Assembly (NCBI GenBank): GCA_963813975.1
Contig: CAWFAP010000008.1
Span: forward strand, 744,001-808,000
Direction of reading: 5' to 3'
DNA from: RYN-230 sp963813975
Lineage (GTDB): Bacteria; Actinomycetota; Actinomycetes; Streptosporangiales; Streptosporangiaceae
DNA length: 64,000 bases
The position numbers and the translations under genes are program-made. The notes beneath the pieces are model-generated. The model was not told where the DNA came from. It searched no databases and saw only the letters and a program-made list of their open reading frames with translations. Shown here piece after piece: positions 55,664-64,000 of this stretch (its first letter is position 1; every line of letters starts with the position of its first letter).

Positions 55664-56572
55664 TCAGTACGGCGTGCCCGGAGGCGATATGCGGTGATCA
55701 TTTCCCTCCGTGCTGCGCCGTGCCGTGACGAGAGCCGCGACCGTGCTAGCGCGAATCGGCCGCCCGAGTCGTTCATAAATGGCCTCGTGTTCGCGCTCAA
55801 GGGCTTGACGCTGGGCCGGTGAAAGCCGGGCGTAAAACGACATCGTGCCGACGAGAGCATTGAGCTCGTCAGGAGTGTGCTCGAGGAGCTTGGGCATGAC
55901 TGCCACCTGAACATCACCGAACAAGCGGCCGGCATAAACTTGACCTATGTCGTAGCTGCCGAGCCAGGCCCATACCTCTGAGACGTTGCCGCGGCGTTGC
56001 TCCACCCCAGCGAGCGTGGCGTCGAGATCCCTGTAGGACGGCCAATTAGCGGCAACGTCCGGGGCGACCTTTCTTATGGCAGCGAGCGCTGCTTCCTGAT
56101 CTCGCTTGCTATGCGGCTCTTCAAGCCCGAAATATTGCACGAGGGCAAGCGTGCCACCGGGAATAAGTACGCCAGCGGTCTTCTGCCAGCTGACCTTAGG
56201 GTCAACCCAGTGAAACGCGGACGCAGAGAACACAGCCTGGAACTGCTCGCGGGGAAGCAATGCATCCTCAAACTGAGTGTTGACAAAATCCACCTCTCCA
56301 GCACCCTCCAGGTTCTGCCTGGCCAGTGCTATGAGGCTCTGGCCGGGTTCGAGTGCTGTGACGTGCAGGCCCCGGGCGACAAGGCCGCGCGTCAGCTGGC
56401 CGCTTCCGCATCCGACCTCAAGCACACGATCACCGCTCCCGATCCCTGCGATCTGGCAAGCCCGGTCGATGAGCTCGTCAGGATAAGTCGGACGGCGGCG
56501 GTCGTACTCAGCCGCGATCTCATCAAAAACCTTGCCGTAACGACGTGCAGTAGATTCTGGTTGCCGTGTCAT
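55664..56572 (-). CDS. Class I SAM-dependent methyltransferase
   Basis: 302 aa, Methyltransf_11/25-like. Motif I is VLEVGCGSGQLTRGL, and the acidic end of beta-2 is in VTALEPGQSL; FSASAFHWVDPK and GGTLALVQYF follow. These match small-molecule methyltransferases in the Smt/YcgJ group. Start ATG 56572 follows ACGGAGG. Codon use is looser and GC slightly lower than the neighbours, consistent with acquired DNA. The substrate is unknown. Confidence 0.88.
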   Translation of the reverse strand: MTRQPESTARRYGKVFDEIAAEYDRRRPTYPDELIDRACQIAGIGSGDRVLEVGCGSGQLTRGLVARGLHVTALEPGQSLIALARQNLEGAGEVDFVNTQFEDALLPREQFQAVFSASAFHWVDPKVSWQKTAGVLIPGGTLALVQYFGLEEPHSKRDQEAALAAIRKVAPDVAANWPSYRDLDATLAGVEQRRGNVSEVWAWLGSYDIGQVYAGRLFGDVQVAVMPKLLEHTPDELNALVGTMSFYARLSPAQRQALEREHEAIYERLGRPIRASTVAALVTARRSTEGNDHRISPPGTPY

Positions 56573-57254
56573 TCATTGGCCTCCGTTCATGCTCGTTACC
56601 GTGATCGCCGCGTCATGGTCGGGGCCAGGTTCCGACGCCTGATTCCCCGCCTTAACGGCAGGCGGCAATTTCCTGGTGAACGGACGCGGGTCTGGGCTGG
56701 CGAAGCCATCTACGGAGTGACGGCTCGGAGGGCCGCCTTAGACGCGGTGGCCACGAGCTTGACAGCCAGGAGCTCAGGAAGATGGCGGAGCCAGGCTCCC
56801 TCTGCCTGCCATGTGAGGCAACCTTAGTCGTGTCACGTGCGGCGTGTGGCGCGGCGCGCGGCGGGCGGCGGGCGGGCGCAAGGATCGGATGGCGGGGATA
56901 GGACCACGACAGCGTGCGGCCCGCCATGACCTGCCAGCACGAGGGCCCGGGCGCGGACCAGACGATCACCAGCGCGATCGATGATCACGTCCATGCCGAG
57001 CAACGGAAACGTTCAAGGCCAGTTGACTCCCGGGACGCGGCTGGCGTCCGGGCTCAGCGCGAACATCGTTGCGTAAATGCTCCTGATCTTGCTCTGCGGC
57101 TGTCGGCCAGCCAGGGCACTCCGGAGCGGAATGCCGCCGGGCGGGCCGGCCGGGAGCGGTCTGGAGGCGGCCGGACCCGGGACCACCGATGAGTTCTGCA
57201 GGCTGGCCGGTCTACCCCGGCTACACCATCGAACCTCGGAACCGGAGACCTGCC
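56573..57254. other. 682-bp gap with integrase fossil
   Basis: No intact gene. Bases 56738-56773 share a TAGACGCGGTG-type segment with 59365-59400, a diverged repeat. The only coding trace is the integrase remnant near 56890-57012. Confidence 0.5.
56890..57012 (+). pseudogene. Tyrosine integrase C-terminal fossil
   Basis: The frame through 56900-57010 gives DHDS, then PAMTCQHEGPGADQTITSAI and DDHVHAEQRK. The integrase remnant at 62.6-62.8 kb reads DHDSERAAMIYQHEARGADQ and then AITRAIDTHVQAEQ in the same place. The catalytic Tyr (IYQH) has become Cys (TCQH), and a stop lies just upstream. No other integrase domain remains, so this is a dead fragment. Confidence 0.75.
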
Positions 57255-57725
57255 ATGACCGCTCCCGCACACGCCGGCCGCATGCTGTTCGTGAACATCC
57301 CCGTAGCGGACATCGAGCGCAGCAAGGCGTTCTTCGCGCGGCTCGGGTTCAGCTACGACCCGATGTTCACCGGCGAGACCGCCGCCTGCATGCTGGTCGG
57401 CGAGCAAGCCTGCGTCATGCTGCTCAGCCACGAGACGTTCGCGCAGTTCGCGAAGCTGCCGATGGCCGATCCCGCCCCGCACACGCTGGCGCTCTACTGC
57501 TTCAGCGTGCCAGCCCGCGATGACGTCAACACGGTCGCTGAGGCTGCGCTCGCCGCGGACGGCACCGAGGCGGACGGCCCCGAGGACCACGGCTTCATGT
57601 ACTCACGCAGCTTCTTCGACCTCGACGGCCACGGCTGGCAGGTCATGTGGATGGATCCGGCGGCGGCGCAGCAAGGCCCCGGGGAGTCCGCGGCCTCCAT
57701 GCAGGACGCCGACGCCCTGGCCTGA
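57255..57725 (+). CDS. VOC-superfamily (glyoxalase/bleomycin-resistance-like) protein
   Basis: 156 aa. One pair of beta-alpha-beta-beta-beta modules: MLFVNIPVADIERSKAFFAR and SRSFFDLDGHGWQVMWMDP bracket the domain. Members bind metal and act in detoxification or resistance; the PhnB-like short type here is functionally open. ATG 57255 follows GGAGACC. Confidence 0.9.
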   Translation: MTAPAHAGRMLFVNIPVADIERSKAFFARLGFSYDPMFTGETAACMLVGEQACVMLLSHETFAQFAKLPMADPAPHTLALYCFSVPARDDVNTVAEAALAADGTEADGPEDHGFMYSRSFFDLDGHGWQVMWMDPAAAQQGPGESAASMQDADALA

Positions 57726-57846
57726 CCCGTCACCACGTTCGCCCGGATGCCGGGTGGCCGCTAGATGTAGTCGTCGCGGCGGGTAAGCCGGGCTGATCCG
57801 CCGCCCTGCTGGGCGCTGGTGCCGCCGGCCGGTCATGCGTGCGTTA

Positions 57847-59192
57847 CTACAACATGCTGCTCAGCCGGGCTTCCTGGGACACCTTGGCGGCGATGGGCGA
57901 GGTCGGGTGGTTCGCGGTGGCGGGCCTGGAGGAGGCGGCGCGCCGGCCGGGCCGGCGCCGTGGCCTGGTGGCCGGGGCGCTGTCGTAGTAGGGAAAGTAA
58001 TGCAGTAGCAGTCCCCGCTGATCAGCATTGGCCGCGGCCCACCCCGCACTTGCACCCCGGCTCCAGGACAACACGCCCATCTCGGTGGCTTGGCCACCCC
58101 CGGCGGGCGCGAGCTGCCGTGACCACTGGCCGTTGCGGTAGTGGTAAAGGTAAACAGGAGGGCCGGTTGCGGTCGCAGGCCCGCTCGCGTATATCCAGAT
58201 GCCGCCGCGGCCGTCCCCGCTCATGTCGCCGACCACCAGCGTCCGGTATGGGACCGGAACCCGGGACCACGCCCGCCCATTCCAGCGCAAAAGGATGATG
58301 CCCGGATACGGGGCCACGCCGCGGTCGTCGAGCCCGATATCTATCCAGGCATCATGGGCCGAAAATCCCTCGACCGCGGCGTTAGCGATCTCGGCCACCG
58401 ACGGCAGGTGCAACTGCGGGAACCGCAGCGTCCGCCAGCTGCTCCCGTTCCAGTGAGCGGCGGCCCACACATTCCCGGGCCCGGTCAGGGTGCCGACGGT
58501 CCAGATGTCATCGGGCGCCACCGCGGAGGCGGCCTGCGGCACCAGCGGCGAGGGCACCCGCAGCCACCGGCGGCCGTTGAACCGCACCACGTAGGGCCGC
58601 GAGTACTTCCGGTGGATCTCCCCACCGAAGAGCTCCCCAAAGGCCCACGCGTCGGTGCGGCTGAACACCGCGGCCGCGGTGGTACGCAACTCACGGGGGA
58701 AGCTGAAGCTGGCCCAGCTGCTGCCGTTCCACCGCGACGCGCGGGTCGTGAGATCTGCGGTGTCGGCGAAGACCCAGGCGTTGGTGGCCGAACTCGCACT
58801 GATCACAGTCGGCGGGATAGACGCGGCTCGGCCGGGGGGAGAGGGGATCTTGCGCCATCTGGTCCCTGCCCAGTGCTCGACCAGCAGGCTATCGCAGCGG
58901 GCGTCACCCTGCTGCGGGCAGATGTTGCCCACGGCCCAGGCGTCACGGGCGCCGGCAGCAGCGACGCTGAGCATCTCGGTGTAGCCGCCGCCCGGTTGGC
59001 CGCTGCCCGCCTCGGAGGGGAGGGCCTGCACGGTCCGCCATCCCGGCGAGGCATGGATCGCCGGCCCGGGACCGCCCCCGCCGGTCTGCCCGGCGTGAGT
59101 GGCGGTCACCGTCGGGTTCCCCCTCCCGTCCCGCAGGCTGCCGTCACGAGCACCGGAATCAACCCGGTCAGCCAGAGGAGAACTCGCCGCAT
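57847..59192 (-). CDS. Lipoprotein with WD/beta-propeller-like repeats, frameshifted
   Basis: About 448 aa after joining. The N-terminus from ATG 59192 encodes MRRVLLWLTGLIPVLVTAAC, a lipoprotein signal with Cys at the cleavage site, but a 1-nt loss in a C5 run (59119-59123 on the plus strand) ends that frame. In the adjoining frame the protein continues from PTVTATHAG to the stop at 57847. Repeats of W-N-G-S-S-W and D-A-W (for example HWNGSSWRTL, RWNGRAWSRV) look like propeller blades. It is an extracellular binding protein with unknown ligand. Confidence 0.7.
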
Positions 59193-59500
59193 GAACCTGG
59201 GACGCCCTTGTCTTCGACAGTAGTCTCGTGACCTGCGCTGGCTGCCACCCGGATCTGCTGCGCTCTAGTCTGCTCCGTTCCCCTCGCGGGCGAGACGATC
59301 CGTGCGAGTAGGCGCCGCGTCTAGGTTCCGCGCAGCCGACCGTGCAGCGACCTCCACAGGCGACCTAGACGCGGTGCCCGCGAGCCGGACAATCAGGAGC
59401 GAGGGCGCCCCCCAACGCTGAAGGCGGAGCGCAGTTGGTCTGTGGGAGTTGCTCGGCCTCGGCGGCAGGCGCAGGGCGCCGGGATGCTCACCGCCCTGCG

Positions 59501-59974
59501 CTACGTGCTGGGCCCCGCTAGCTGACCAGGGGAGCGCTTCTCGCGCTGTGAGGCGAGTATCTGGGCAGCGGCAACCATCAAAGCCGTAAGACACAGAGGC
59601 GCGAATAGGAGGAGCGCGGGACCACCGGGGGCGAACGTGGCCACCGTCATCATGGCTAGCGCAATGACCACGCATCGGCGGGCCGGGGCTGCGTGGCTCA
59701 TCCTCGGCCGACCCTGCGCGCCGGCCGGGTTGCTCGGCGGCTGATCCGCGATCTGCCTGGCCGGGAGGTCGGCGGTGACTGCGGCCAGTTCCGCATAGGT
59801 CCGCGACGCGAATGCCTGGCCTACCCGCGCATCAAACTCGTCTTTGGTAACCCGACCATGCACAAACGCGGCCTTGAGCATGTCGATTACGTGCTCGCGG
59901 TCAGCATGGGATGCCCTGAGGCAGCTGCGGGCCGCCGCGGCTACTGCCCTCTGGTCTTCCGGTTCTGCTGTCAC
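59501..59974 (-). CDS. DUF1707 domain membrane protein
   Basis: 157 aa. The DUF1707 N-terminal domain is recognisable by LRASHADREHVIDMLKAAF, GRVTKDEFDARVGQAFASRT and YAELAAVTADLP. It is followed by two TM helices (about 100-145). It resembles SHOCT-like modules; function unknown. GTG 59974 follows GGGGAGG. Confidence 0.9.
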   Translation of the reverse strand: MTAEPEDQRAVAAAARSCLRASHADREHVIDMLKAAFVHGRVTKDEFDARVGQAFASRTYAELAAVTADLPARQIADQPPSNPAGAQGRPRMSHAAPARRCVVIALAMMTVATFAPGGPALLLFAPLCLTALMVAAAQILASQREKRSPGQLAGPST

Positions 59975-60441
59975 CGGCGCCTCCCCACCAGCACGGTGCA
60001 GCGAAGCCTAGCGCGGCGGCGCTGTGGTGGCCAGCCCCGCGGCCACGACGACCGAATGGTAGGGCGGCCCGGCTGACGCGTTTACGAACCATCGCGGACC
60101 CATCTCAAACTAATCGACATATCAGCTTGGGAAGCGCAGCGATTCCCGTTGCCGGGGGACGGTGACTAGCGCGCTACTTGAAGCCGAACCGCACGCTCCC
60201 CAAAACGGGAGAGTAGTACCGTTACGCAGACTTGAGATAGCCTCGTTAGCATCTAGATCAAGCGGCATCTATATTGCTCCGTCCTTCTTTGCGGCGATAG
60301 GTATTCCTGGTCAGCTGCCGCTATGACGATCACCCTGTCCTTCCGAGCATGGAAATACCGCCCGCGCGACACTGGCCGAGCGGTATCTCGCCGCTTCGGC
60401 CTAGACTGGTGGACTGGTAAACGATGGGAGGACCTCCGCTG
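59975..60441. other. 467-bp gap with a tRNA-Gly-like fragment
   Basis: No gene. TATCAGCTTGGGAA at 60120-60133 is identical to part of the att-like site at 62907-62950 (tRNA-Gly anticodon-arm region, reverse orientation). The following GTTGCCGGGG is also shared. This is a third trace of the same integration target. Confidence 0.6.
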
Positions 60442-61230
60442 ATGCGCGATATCCGGGCCAGCGCAGAGGTTGCCGACATGATCGGCGCCGAGGACCTACA
60501 CCGGCTGCGTCACAGCCCCGCATATGACCCGTTCACCTGCTGGCACTGCCATGGCCCTGGCGACGCGAACACTGAGCCTGCCACCGTGATCGCTGAACTG
60601 TCCGAAGGCGCCGCCCGGGCCACCCTCGCGCACGCAGAGTGCGCGCGATCGCAGGTCGTCAGCACCGGCGCTCCGGCACCGGCTGCCCTGACCGAGCCGG
60701 GGACAGACGCGGACATGGCTGCCCTGACGGGCGTGCTGCCCGGCCCGGACGGGCCCCTGCCGTTGCTGATCCTCGATCAGCGACCCCAGATGACCGTACG
60801 CAGCGGCTCCGCCGGGCGCGTGAACCTTTTTGTCTCCGCCTTGCTGGGCATGGGCCTGACCCTGGTAACCACGATCAGCGAACATCTCGCACAGGCCATG
60901 GACGCCCAGGCCGGGGCGCTGGCCCACGCCCAGGCGGCCAGCCCCGGGTCCTGGGTCTTTCCGCCCGCCCCGGCCCCGGGATGGCGGCTCGACCTGTCCG
61001 CCCGCCGCGCAGTACGACTTACCGCCCCCGACGGGTCGATCATGTACGGCGGGGAATGCGGCCAGCCTCGGCCGTTGCGGGCGCTCATCACCCGCACCGG
61101 CCGGTGCGCCGTGCTGATCGGCGCGATCGGCTTGTACGCCGACCGCGCCCCCACCCGCATAACCATGCTGCTAGACCAGGCCGCACACACCGAGGTACTG
61201 GTCGGGGGGCTGGTAGAAGCCTGCTGCTAG
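60442..61230 (+). CDS. Hypothetical protein with CxxC motif
   Basis: 262 aa, start ATG 60442 with GGGAGGA upstream. DMIGAEDLHRLRHSPAYDPF leads to TCWHCHGPGD; a later HAEC adds another Cys. The middle contains LFVSALLGMGLTLVTTISEH and a C-terminal APTRITMLLDQAAHTE. I do not recognise the family; it resembles Streptomyces mobile-region hypotheticals. Short CxxC segments may bind zinc. Confidence 0.6.
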   Translation: MRDIRASAEVADMIGAEDLHRLRHSPAYDPFTCWHCHGPGDANTEPATVIAELSEGAARATLAHAECARSQVVSTGAPAPAALTEPGTDADMAALTGVLPGPDGPLPLLILDQRPQMTVRSGSAGRVNLFVSALLGMGLTLVTTISEHLAQAMDAQAGALAHAQAASPGSWVFPPAPAPGWRLDLSARRAVRLTAPDGSIMYGGECGQPRPLRALITRTGRCAVLIGAIGLYADRAPTRITMLLDQAAHTEVLVGGLVEACC

Positions 61231-61467
61231 GCCGGGCCGCCTGCTTCCCGCGCCCCGCAGCGTGTCGTAGCTGGGGGCAGTGGCCAATCTTCTGTCCACC
61301 GCCAGGATTCACGGCAGCGGCATCCCCCACCATAGGGCTAGTCGTTCCACGTTCCCGTTCGCCAGGAATTCGGGGAACTCGGTCTGCAGCCTGCCCTGGG
61401 TGAACTGGCAGCCCTGCGACGTCGGCCCATTGACCTCGCGTCTGTAACGCGCGCTGGTCGTGCAGCC

Positions 61468-62214
61468 TCACAGCTGGGATCTCAGCACGTCAACCTCGCA
61501 GCCTGGCGAGGATGGGTCGAAGCCGTGCTCGATCAGCCAACGGACCGCCAGCAGGCTTCGCAACGACCACCACGCGCGGATCACGTCGAGATCGACGTCG
61601 GCGCCGTAGCCGGCGACGACGTCGCCAAGGTGCTCCTCGTGTCCAAACGTCAGGATGGCAAGGTCGTACAGTGCATCGCCCTGGCCCGCCTCGGACCAGT
61701 CGACCAGGCCGGTGATCTCGTCACCGTCGACGAACACGTGGGCTATCTGCAGGTCGCCGTGCGTGAACACCGGTGTCCACGGCCGGAGCGCAGCCTCGGC
61801 AATCCGGCGGTTGCGCGTGACCAGGTCGGTGGGAAGGACGCCGTTCGTGACGAGCCACTCGCATTCGCCGTCGAGGTGCGATGCCAACTCGTTGAGGCTC
61901 CGGCCGGGCCATGGCGGCAGCGGCGCGTCGTGCAGCATCCGTGCGGCGGCACCCGCCGCCGCCCACGCCGCTGACGATGCGGCCGACGGCTCGCCGAGGC
62001 GACCGAGTGCCGTCCCTGGCAGGGCGGCGAGCGCGAGTACCGGCGGCTTCCGCCACAGGACCTCCGGAGTCGGGACCGGCGCCATAGCCATCGCCTCGAC
62101 CTCGACGTCGGTGCGCGTCTGATCAGCGTCGATCTTCAGGAACACGTCGCCGACGCGCAGGGTCGCGCACTCGTGATGGGCGACGACGACCTCGACTTCC
62201 TCCACGCCGGCCAT
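61468..62214 (-). CDS. APH-family phosphotransferase
   Basis: 248 aa. The APH/choline kinase fold carries the Brenner-like catalytic loop VFTHGDLQIAHVF and the metal motif VDWSEAGQGDALYDLA. The N-terminal lobe is short (about 60 residues) with LRVGDVFLKID. It might phosphorylate an aminoglycoside, a macrolide or a cell metabolite; the sequence does not specify. It lies between the hypothetical and the integrase remnant, in accessory DNA. Confidence 0.85.
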   Translation of the reverse strand: MAGVEEVEVVVAHHECATLRVGDVFLKIDADQTRTDVEVEAMAMAPVPTPEVLWRKPPVLALAALPGTALGRLGEPSAASSAAWAAAGAAARMLHDAPLPPWPGRSLNELASHLDGECEWLVTNGVLPTDLVTRNRRIAEAALRPWTPVFTHGDLQIAHVFVDGDEITGLVDWSEAGQGDALYDLAILTFGHEEHLGDVVAGYGADVDLDVIRAWWSLRSLLAVRWLIEHGFDPSSPGCEVDVLRSQL

Positions 62215-62254
62215 TGTCGCGGGATGACCGCCAACGTCGCCACGGGTTTATCGC

Positions 62255-62918
62255 GTGCGACTGCGCGGCTGGCCGCGTCCCGCTGCCCGGCGGACCTCGT
62301 GCAAGGCGCTCGGCGGATACGCTGCCTGGGTTTGGAACGGTCAACCGGCGAGATCCTGCTCGGACCACCCAAGTCGGACCACCCAAGTCCGAGGCAGGGC
62401 GCCGCATCGTCGGTATCCCCAGGCGATCGTCCCGATCCTGAGGGAGCCTCTATCGGTTTCGTCAAGAACGAGCCGGGAGCGCTGATGTTCCCCAGCGTGA
62501 TGGGCGGCCCGCTACGACGGGGCAACTTCGGCCGGATGTCGGCCTGGGCGTACGCGGTGCGGTCGATCGGCGCCGAGGGCCTGCACCTCCACGATCTGCG
62601 CCATACAGGCAACACGTTCGCGGCGTCCATCGGGGGCGGGCCTGCGGGACCTCATGGCGCGAATGGACCACGACAGCGAGCGCGCGGCCATGATCTACCA
62701 GCATGAGGCGCGCGGCGCGGACCAGGCGATCACCCGCGCTATCGACACCCACGTCCAGGCCGAGCAGGCCAACGACGATGACGGGACGGCAGGCGTTCTG
62801 GCTCCGGTGGGCTAATGGCCCGCTAATGGCCCGTGTGACCAAGGACGGTGCGAGAGAGATCAAGAGACTAGCTCAGCATCTCGGCCCTGACCTGAGCTGG
62901 AACTCTTGGAGCGGGTGA
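62255..62918 (+). pseudogene. Decayed tyrosine-integrase gene C-terminal half
   Basis: Three frames must be combined. STGEILLGPPKS (near 62345) is interrupted by a tandem 14-bp duplication GGACCACCCAAGTC; then PPKSEAGRRIVGIP in another frame; then NEPGALMFPSVMGGPLRRGN and HLHDLRHTGNTFA with the catalytic HxxR (HDLR); then DLMARMDHDSERAAMIYQHE with the Tyr. The N-terminal half is absent, so it is inactive. The end is right beside a tRNA-Gly-like site, the usual place for such an integrase. Confidence 0.85.
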
Positions 62919-62962
62919 CGAGAGTCGAACTCGCACTATCAGCTTGGGAATCCGACCGATCC
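62907..62962. repeat. att-like site: tRNA-Gly 3' end, first copy
   Basis: 62907-62950 carries the reverse complement of a tRNA-Gly T-arm to anticodon segment (begins TGGAGCGGGTGACGAGAGTC, ends TATCAGCTTGGGAA). The anticodon would be CCC. The GGGAATCCGACCGATCC that overlaps the end is not tRNA but element DNA. This is a recombination junction (attL/attR). Confidence 0.85.
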
Positions 62963-63090
62963 GGGCTGGTAGGGCTGCTGACCAGCTAGGACCGGACACC
63001 GCCAGTACCCGTGGCTGACCCTCGTTGCCGGGGCTAATTGCACACTAGTTGCACGGCGATCTTGGTATAGCTCGGAGCAGTCGCGGGAGC

Positions 63091-63492
63091 TCAGCTCGCC
63101 CGGGCCGTGAGCTGAGAGACGCGCTGGGGGCTGATTCCGAGCAGGGCGGCGACATCGCGGACTGACAGACCTCTGGCAACCAGTTCGGCGACGGCCCGGC
63201 CGGTGCGAGTGGCAGCAGCAGCGGCGAGTTCGTCGGCCTCGCGTCGTAGCTGACGAACCTCCTGCGCGGTGACGTCGAGGCTGGCATCGCCGGTGTGGTA
63301 CTCGTAATCCAGCACGAGAACGGGCATAGCCTCATCGGGCAGGTCGGCAGCCAGAACCACGACCTCTCGCACCGCCTGGTCCAACGTCGGCAGACTGCGA
63401 GCGAAGGTGTGAGCACCTTCCAGGGAAGGAACGTCAGCGAGCCAGTGGCCGTCTTCACGGGTGACGACTACGCGATACGTATCGCCGCTCAT
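63091..63492 (-). CDS. hicB: HicB-like antitoxin with HTH
   Basis: 133 aa. HicB proteins combine a partial RNase-H-like domain and a DNA-binding domain; here TYRVVVTREDGHWLADVPSL and GAHTFARSLPTLDQAVREVV make the first, and GLSVRDVAALLGISPQRVSQ the HTH. It neutralises HicA and represses the operon. ATG 63492 overlaps the hicA stop (ATGA). GC similar to background. Confidence 0.9.
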   Translation of the reverse strand: MSGDTYRVVVTREDGHWLADVPSLEGAHTFARSLPTLDQAVREVVVLAADLPDEAMPVLVLDYEYHTGDASLDVTAQEVRQLRREADELAAAAATRTGRAVAELVARGLSVRDVAALLGISPQRVSQLTARAS

Positions 63493-63716
63493 CGCAGCCA
63501 TCCCTTTCCTAACGCAGCCTCTAAATCTCGCTCGATGGCACGCAGGGTACCGATGGGGATGTCGCCCGCGTGCTGGGGGACCGTGGTCGCCGCCTTCGCT
63601 TCCGTCCCAGTGTCATCAGTGATGGCCACCACATAACGTCGATGCGATCCGACCTGGCGGATCATGACACCGCCCAGCCGCTCGATCTTCCGGTTTACCT
63701 CGCGCGCCTTCACCAC
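63489..63716 (-). CDS. hicA: HicA-like mRNA interferase toxin
   Basis: 75 aa, the usual HicA size. The double-stranded RNA-binding-like fold has the catalytic His in RQVGSHRRYV, preceded by KAREVNRKIERLGG and followed by VPQHAGDIPIGTLRAI (typical LPRH-like loop region). HicA stops translation by cleaving mRNA. GTG 63716 has TAGATAT 5-11 bp upstream instead of a ribosome site, so the mRNA is probably leaderless. Confidence 0.92.
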   Translation of the reverse strand: MVKAREVNRKIERLGGVMIRQVGSHRRYVVAITDDTGTEAKAATTVPQHAGDIPIGTLRAIERDLEAALGKGWLR

Positions 63717-63720
63717 AATA

Positions 63721-63764
63721 TATCTAGCGACTAGACACTACAACTGTCAAGCGGATAGACACTT
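63721..63764. promoter_or_regulatory. hicAB promoter with inverted repeats
   Basis: TCTAG-CGA-CTAGA at 63723-63735 is a perfect inverted repeat next to the hicA start, and TAGACACT occurs twice (63732-63739 and 63756-63763, direct). TAGATAT on the minus strand is the probable -10. HicB likely binds these to autoregulate. Confidence 0.75.
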
Positions 63765-63779
63765 CTACCGGAGGTACGG

Positions 63780-63976
63780 CCGGGACGTGGTCGAAGCAGC
63801 GGGACCCGCTCCAGCCAGGCAGCCCCCGCTACAGGGTGACCCATGGCCCGTTAATGGTACGGAGGACCGAAGTGCCCGGCACGATCAAGGCCCCGGCCCG
63901 AGGACTCCCAACCTGGCCTGGACCTTCGTGCGTGGAGCGGGTGACGAGAATCGAACTCGCACTATTAGCTTGGGAA
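63780..63976. repeat. Second integrase-tail/att-like junction
   Basis: Bases 63933-63976 match 62907-62950 at 42 of 44 positions (two changes). Before it, around 63843-63862, ATGGCCCGTTAATGG resembles ATGGCCCGCTAATGG at 62816-62830, the tail of the first integrase remnant. After 63976 the expected tRNA 5' half is missing. It is a further copy of the tRNA-Gly integration junction. Confidence 0.8.
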
Positions 63977-64000
63977 GTTAAGCGGTCAGGGCTGCTAGAG

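Noticed and set aside
63933..63976. Complete tRNA-Gly(CCC) gene on the minus strand
   Set aside because: Only the anticodon-arm-to-3'-end part fits; the 5' half (acceptor, D-arm) is missing and one anticodon stem pair mismatches. Called an att-like copy.
63664..63981. 105-aa plus-strand open frame ending in GDENRTRTISLGS
   Set aside because: The end is the well-known false translation of a reverse tRNA sequence, and the rest runs antisense to hicA.

Overview
The window is high-GC DNA with actinomycete gene content and codon use: bldC, a DUF3073 protein, an actinobacterial purSQL/purFM set, LCP, DUF1206, DUF1707 and DUF222/13E12 proteins, many GTG starts and several probable leaderless genes. 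The stretch bldC - conserved hypothetical - valine/leucine dehydrogenase - DUF3073 - purM - purF - SCP-like protein - purL - purQ - ATPase - purS follows the order I know from Streptomyces chromosomes, so this is core chromosome of a filamentous-actinomycete-type organism. I cannot name the genus.

Layout. 1-2.2 kb: a DUF222/HNH (13E12-type) gene running off the left edge. 2.8-9.0 kb: mscL, a stand-alone PolA-like polymerase, a DUF5666-like protein, a cell-wall amidase lipoprotein and a large low-complexity protein. 9.6-20.8 kb: bldC and the purine cluster. 21.0-24.8 kb: an E1alpha-E1beta-E2 2-oxoacid dehydrogenase operon (no E3 here) and a Dabb protein. 24.9-30.1 kb: two acyl-CoA dehydrogenase genes, one a double-domain fusion, around a membrane protein. 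30.3-38.6 kb: envelope and polysaccharide genes (LCP transferase; a translationally coupled GT2 - GH26 - GT39 operon; an SDR epimerase). 39-47 kb: glutathione peroxidase, membrane proteins, an orphan DNA methyltransferase, a small HTH protein, a homocysteine methyltransferase and a sulfatase. 48-53.5 kb: a single-chain acetyl-CoA-carboxylase-type enzyme (biotin carboxylase-BCCP-carboxyltransferase). 53.7-64 kb: an accessory region with a DsrE/TetR divergent pair, SAM methyltransferase, VOC protein, secreted propeller protein, APH-type kinase, HicAB toxin-antitoxin, two decayed tyrosine-integrase remnants and repeated copies of a tRNA-Gly 3' end (att-like sites).

Two window-wide patterns stand out. 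First, short tandem repeats (9-23 bp) are everywhere. Inside genes they keep the reading frame (15-, 42-bp units). Four of the gaps between convergent genes hold arrays of 14-19 bp units in which each unit carries a copy of the neighbouring gene's stop-codon region. Second, at least eight otherwise normal genes, including purF and the carboxylase, are broken by a single 1-2 nt indel at about 1.98, 7.36, 10.61, 14.89, 36.99, 43.09, 50.24 and 59.12 kb. Both halves remain well conserved, so sequencing or assembly error is the likeliest cause, and such genes are annotated here as one gene each.

No rRNA gene, complete tRNA gene or CRISPR array was found.
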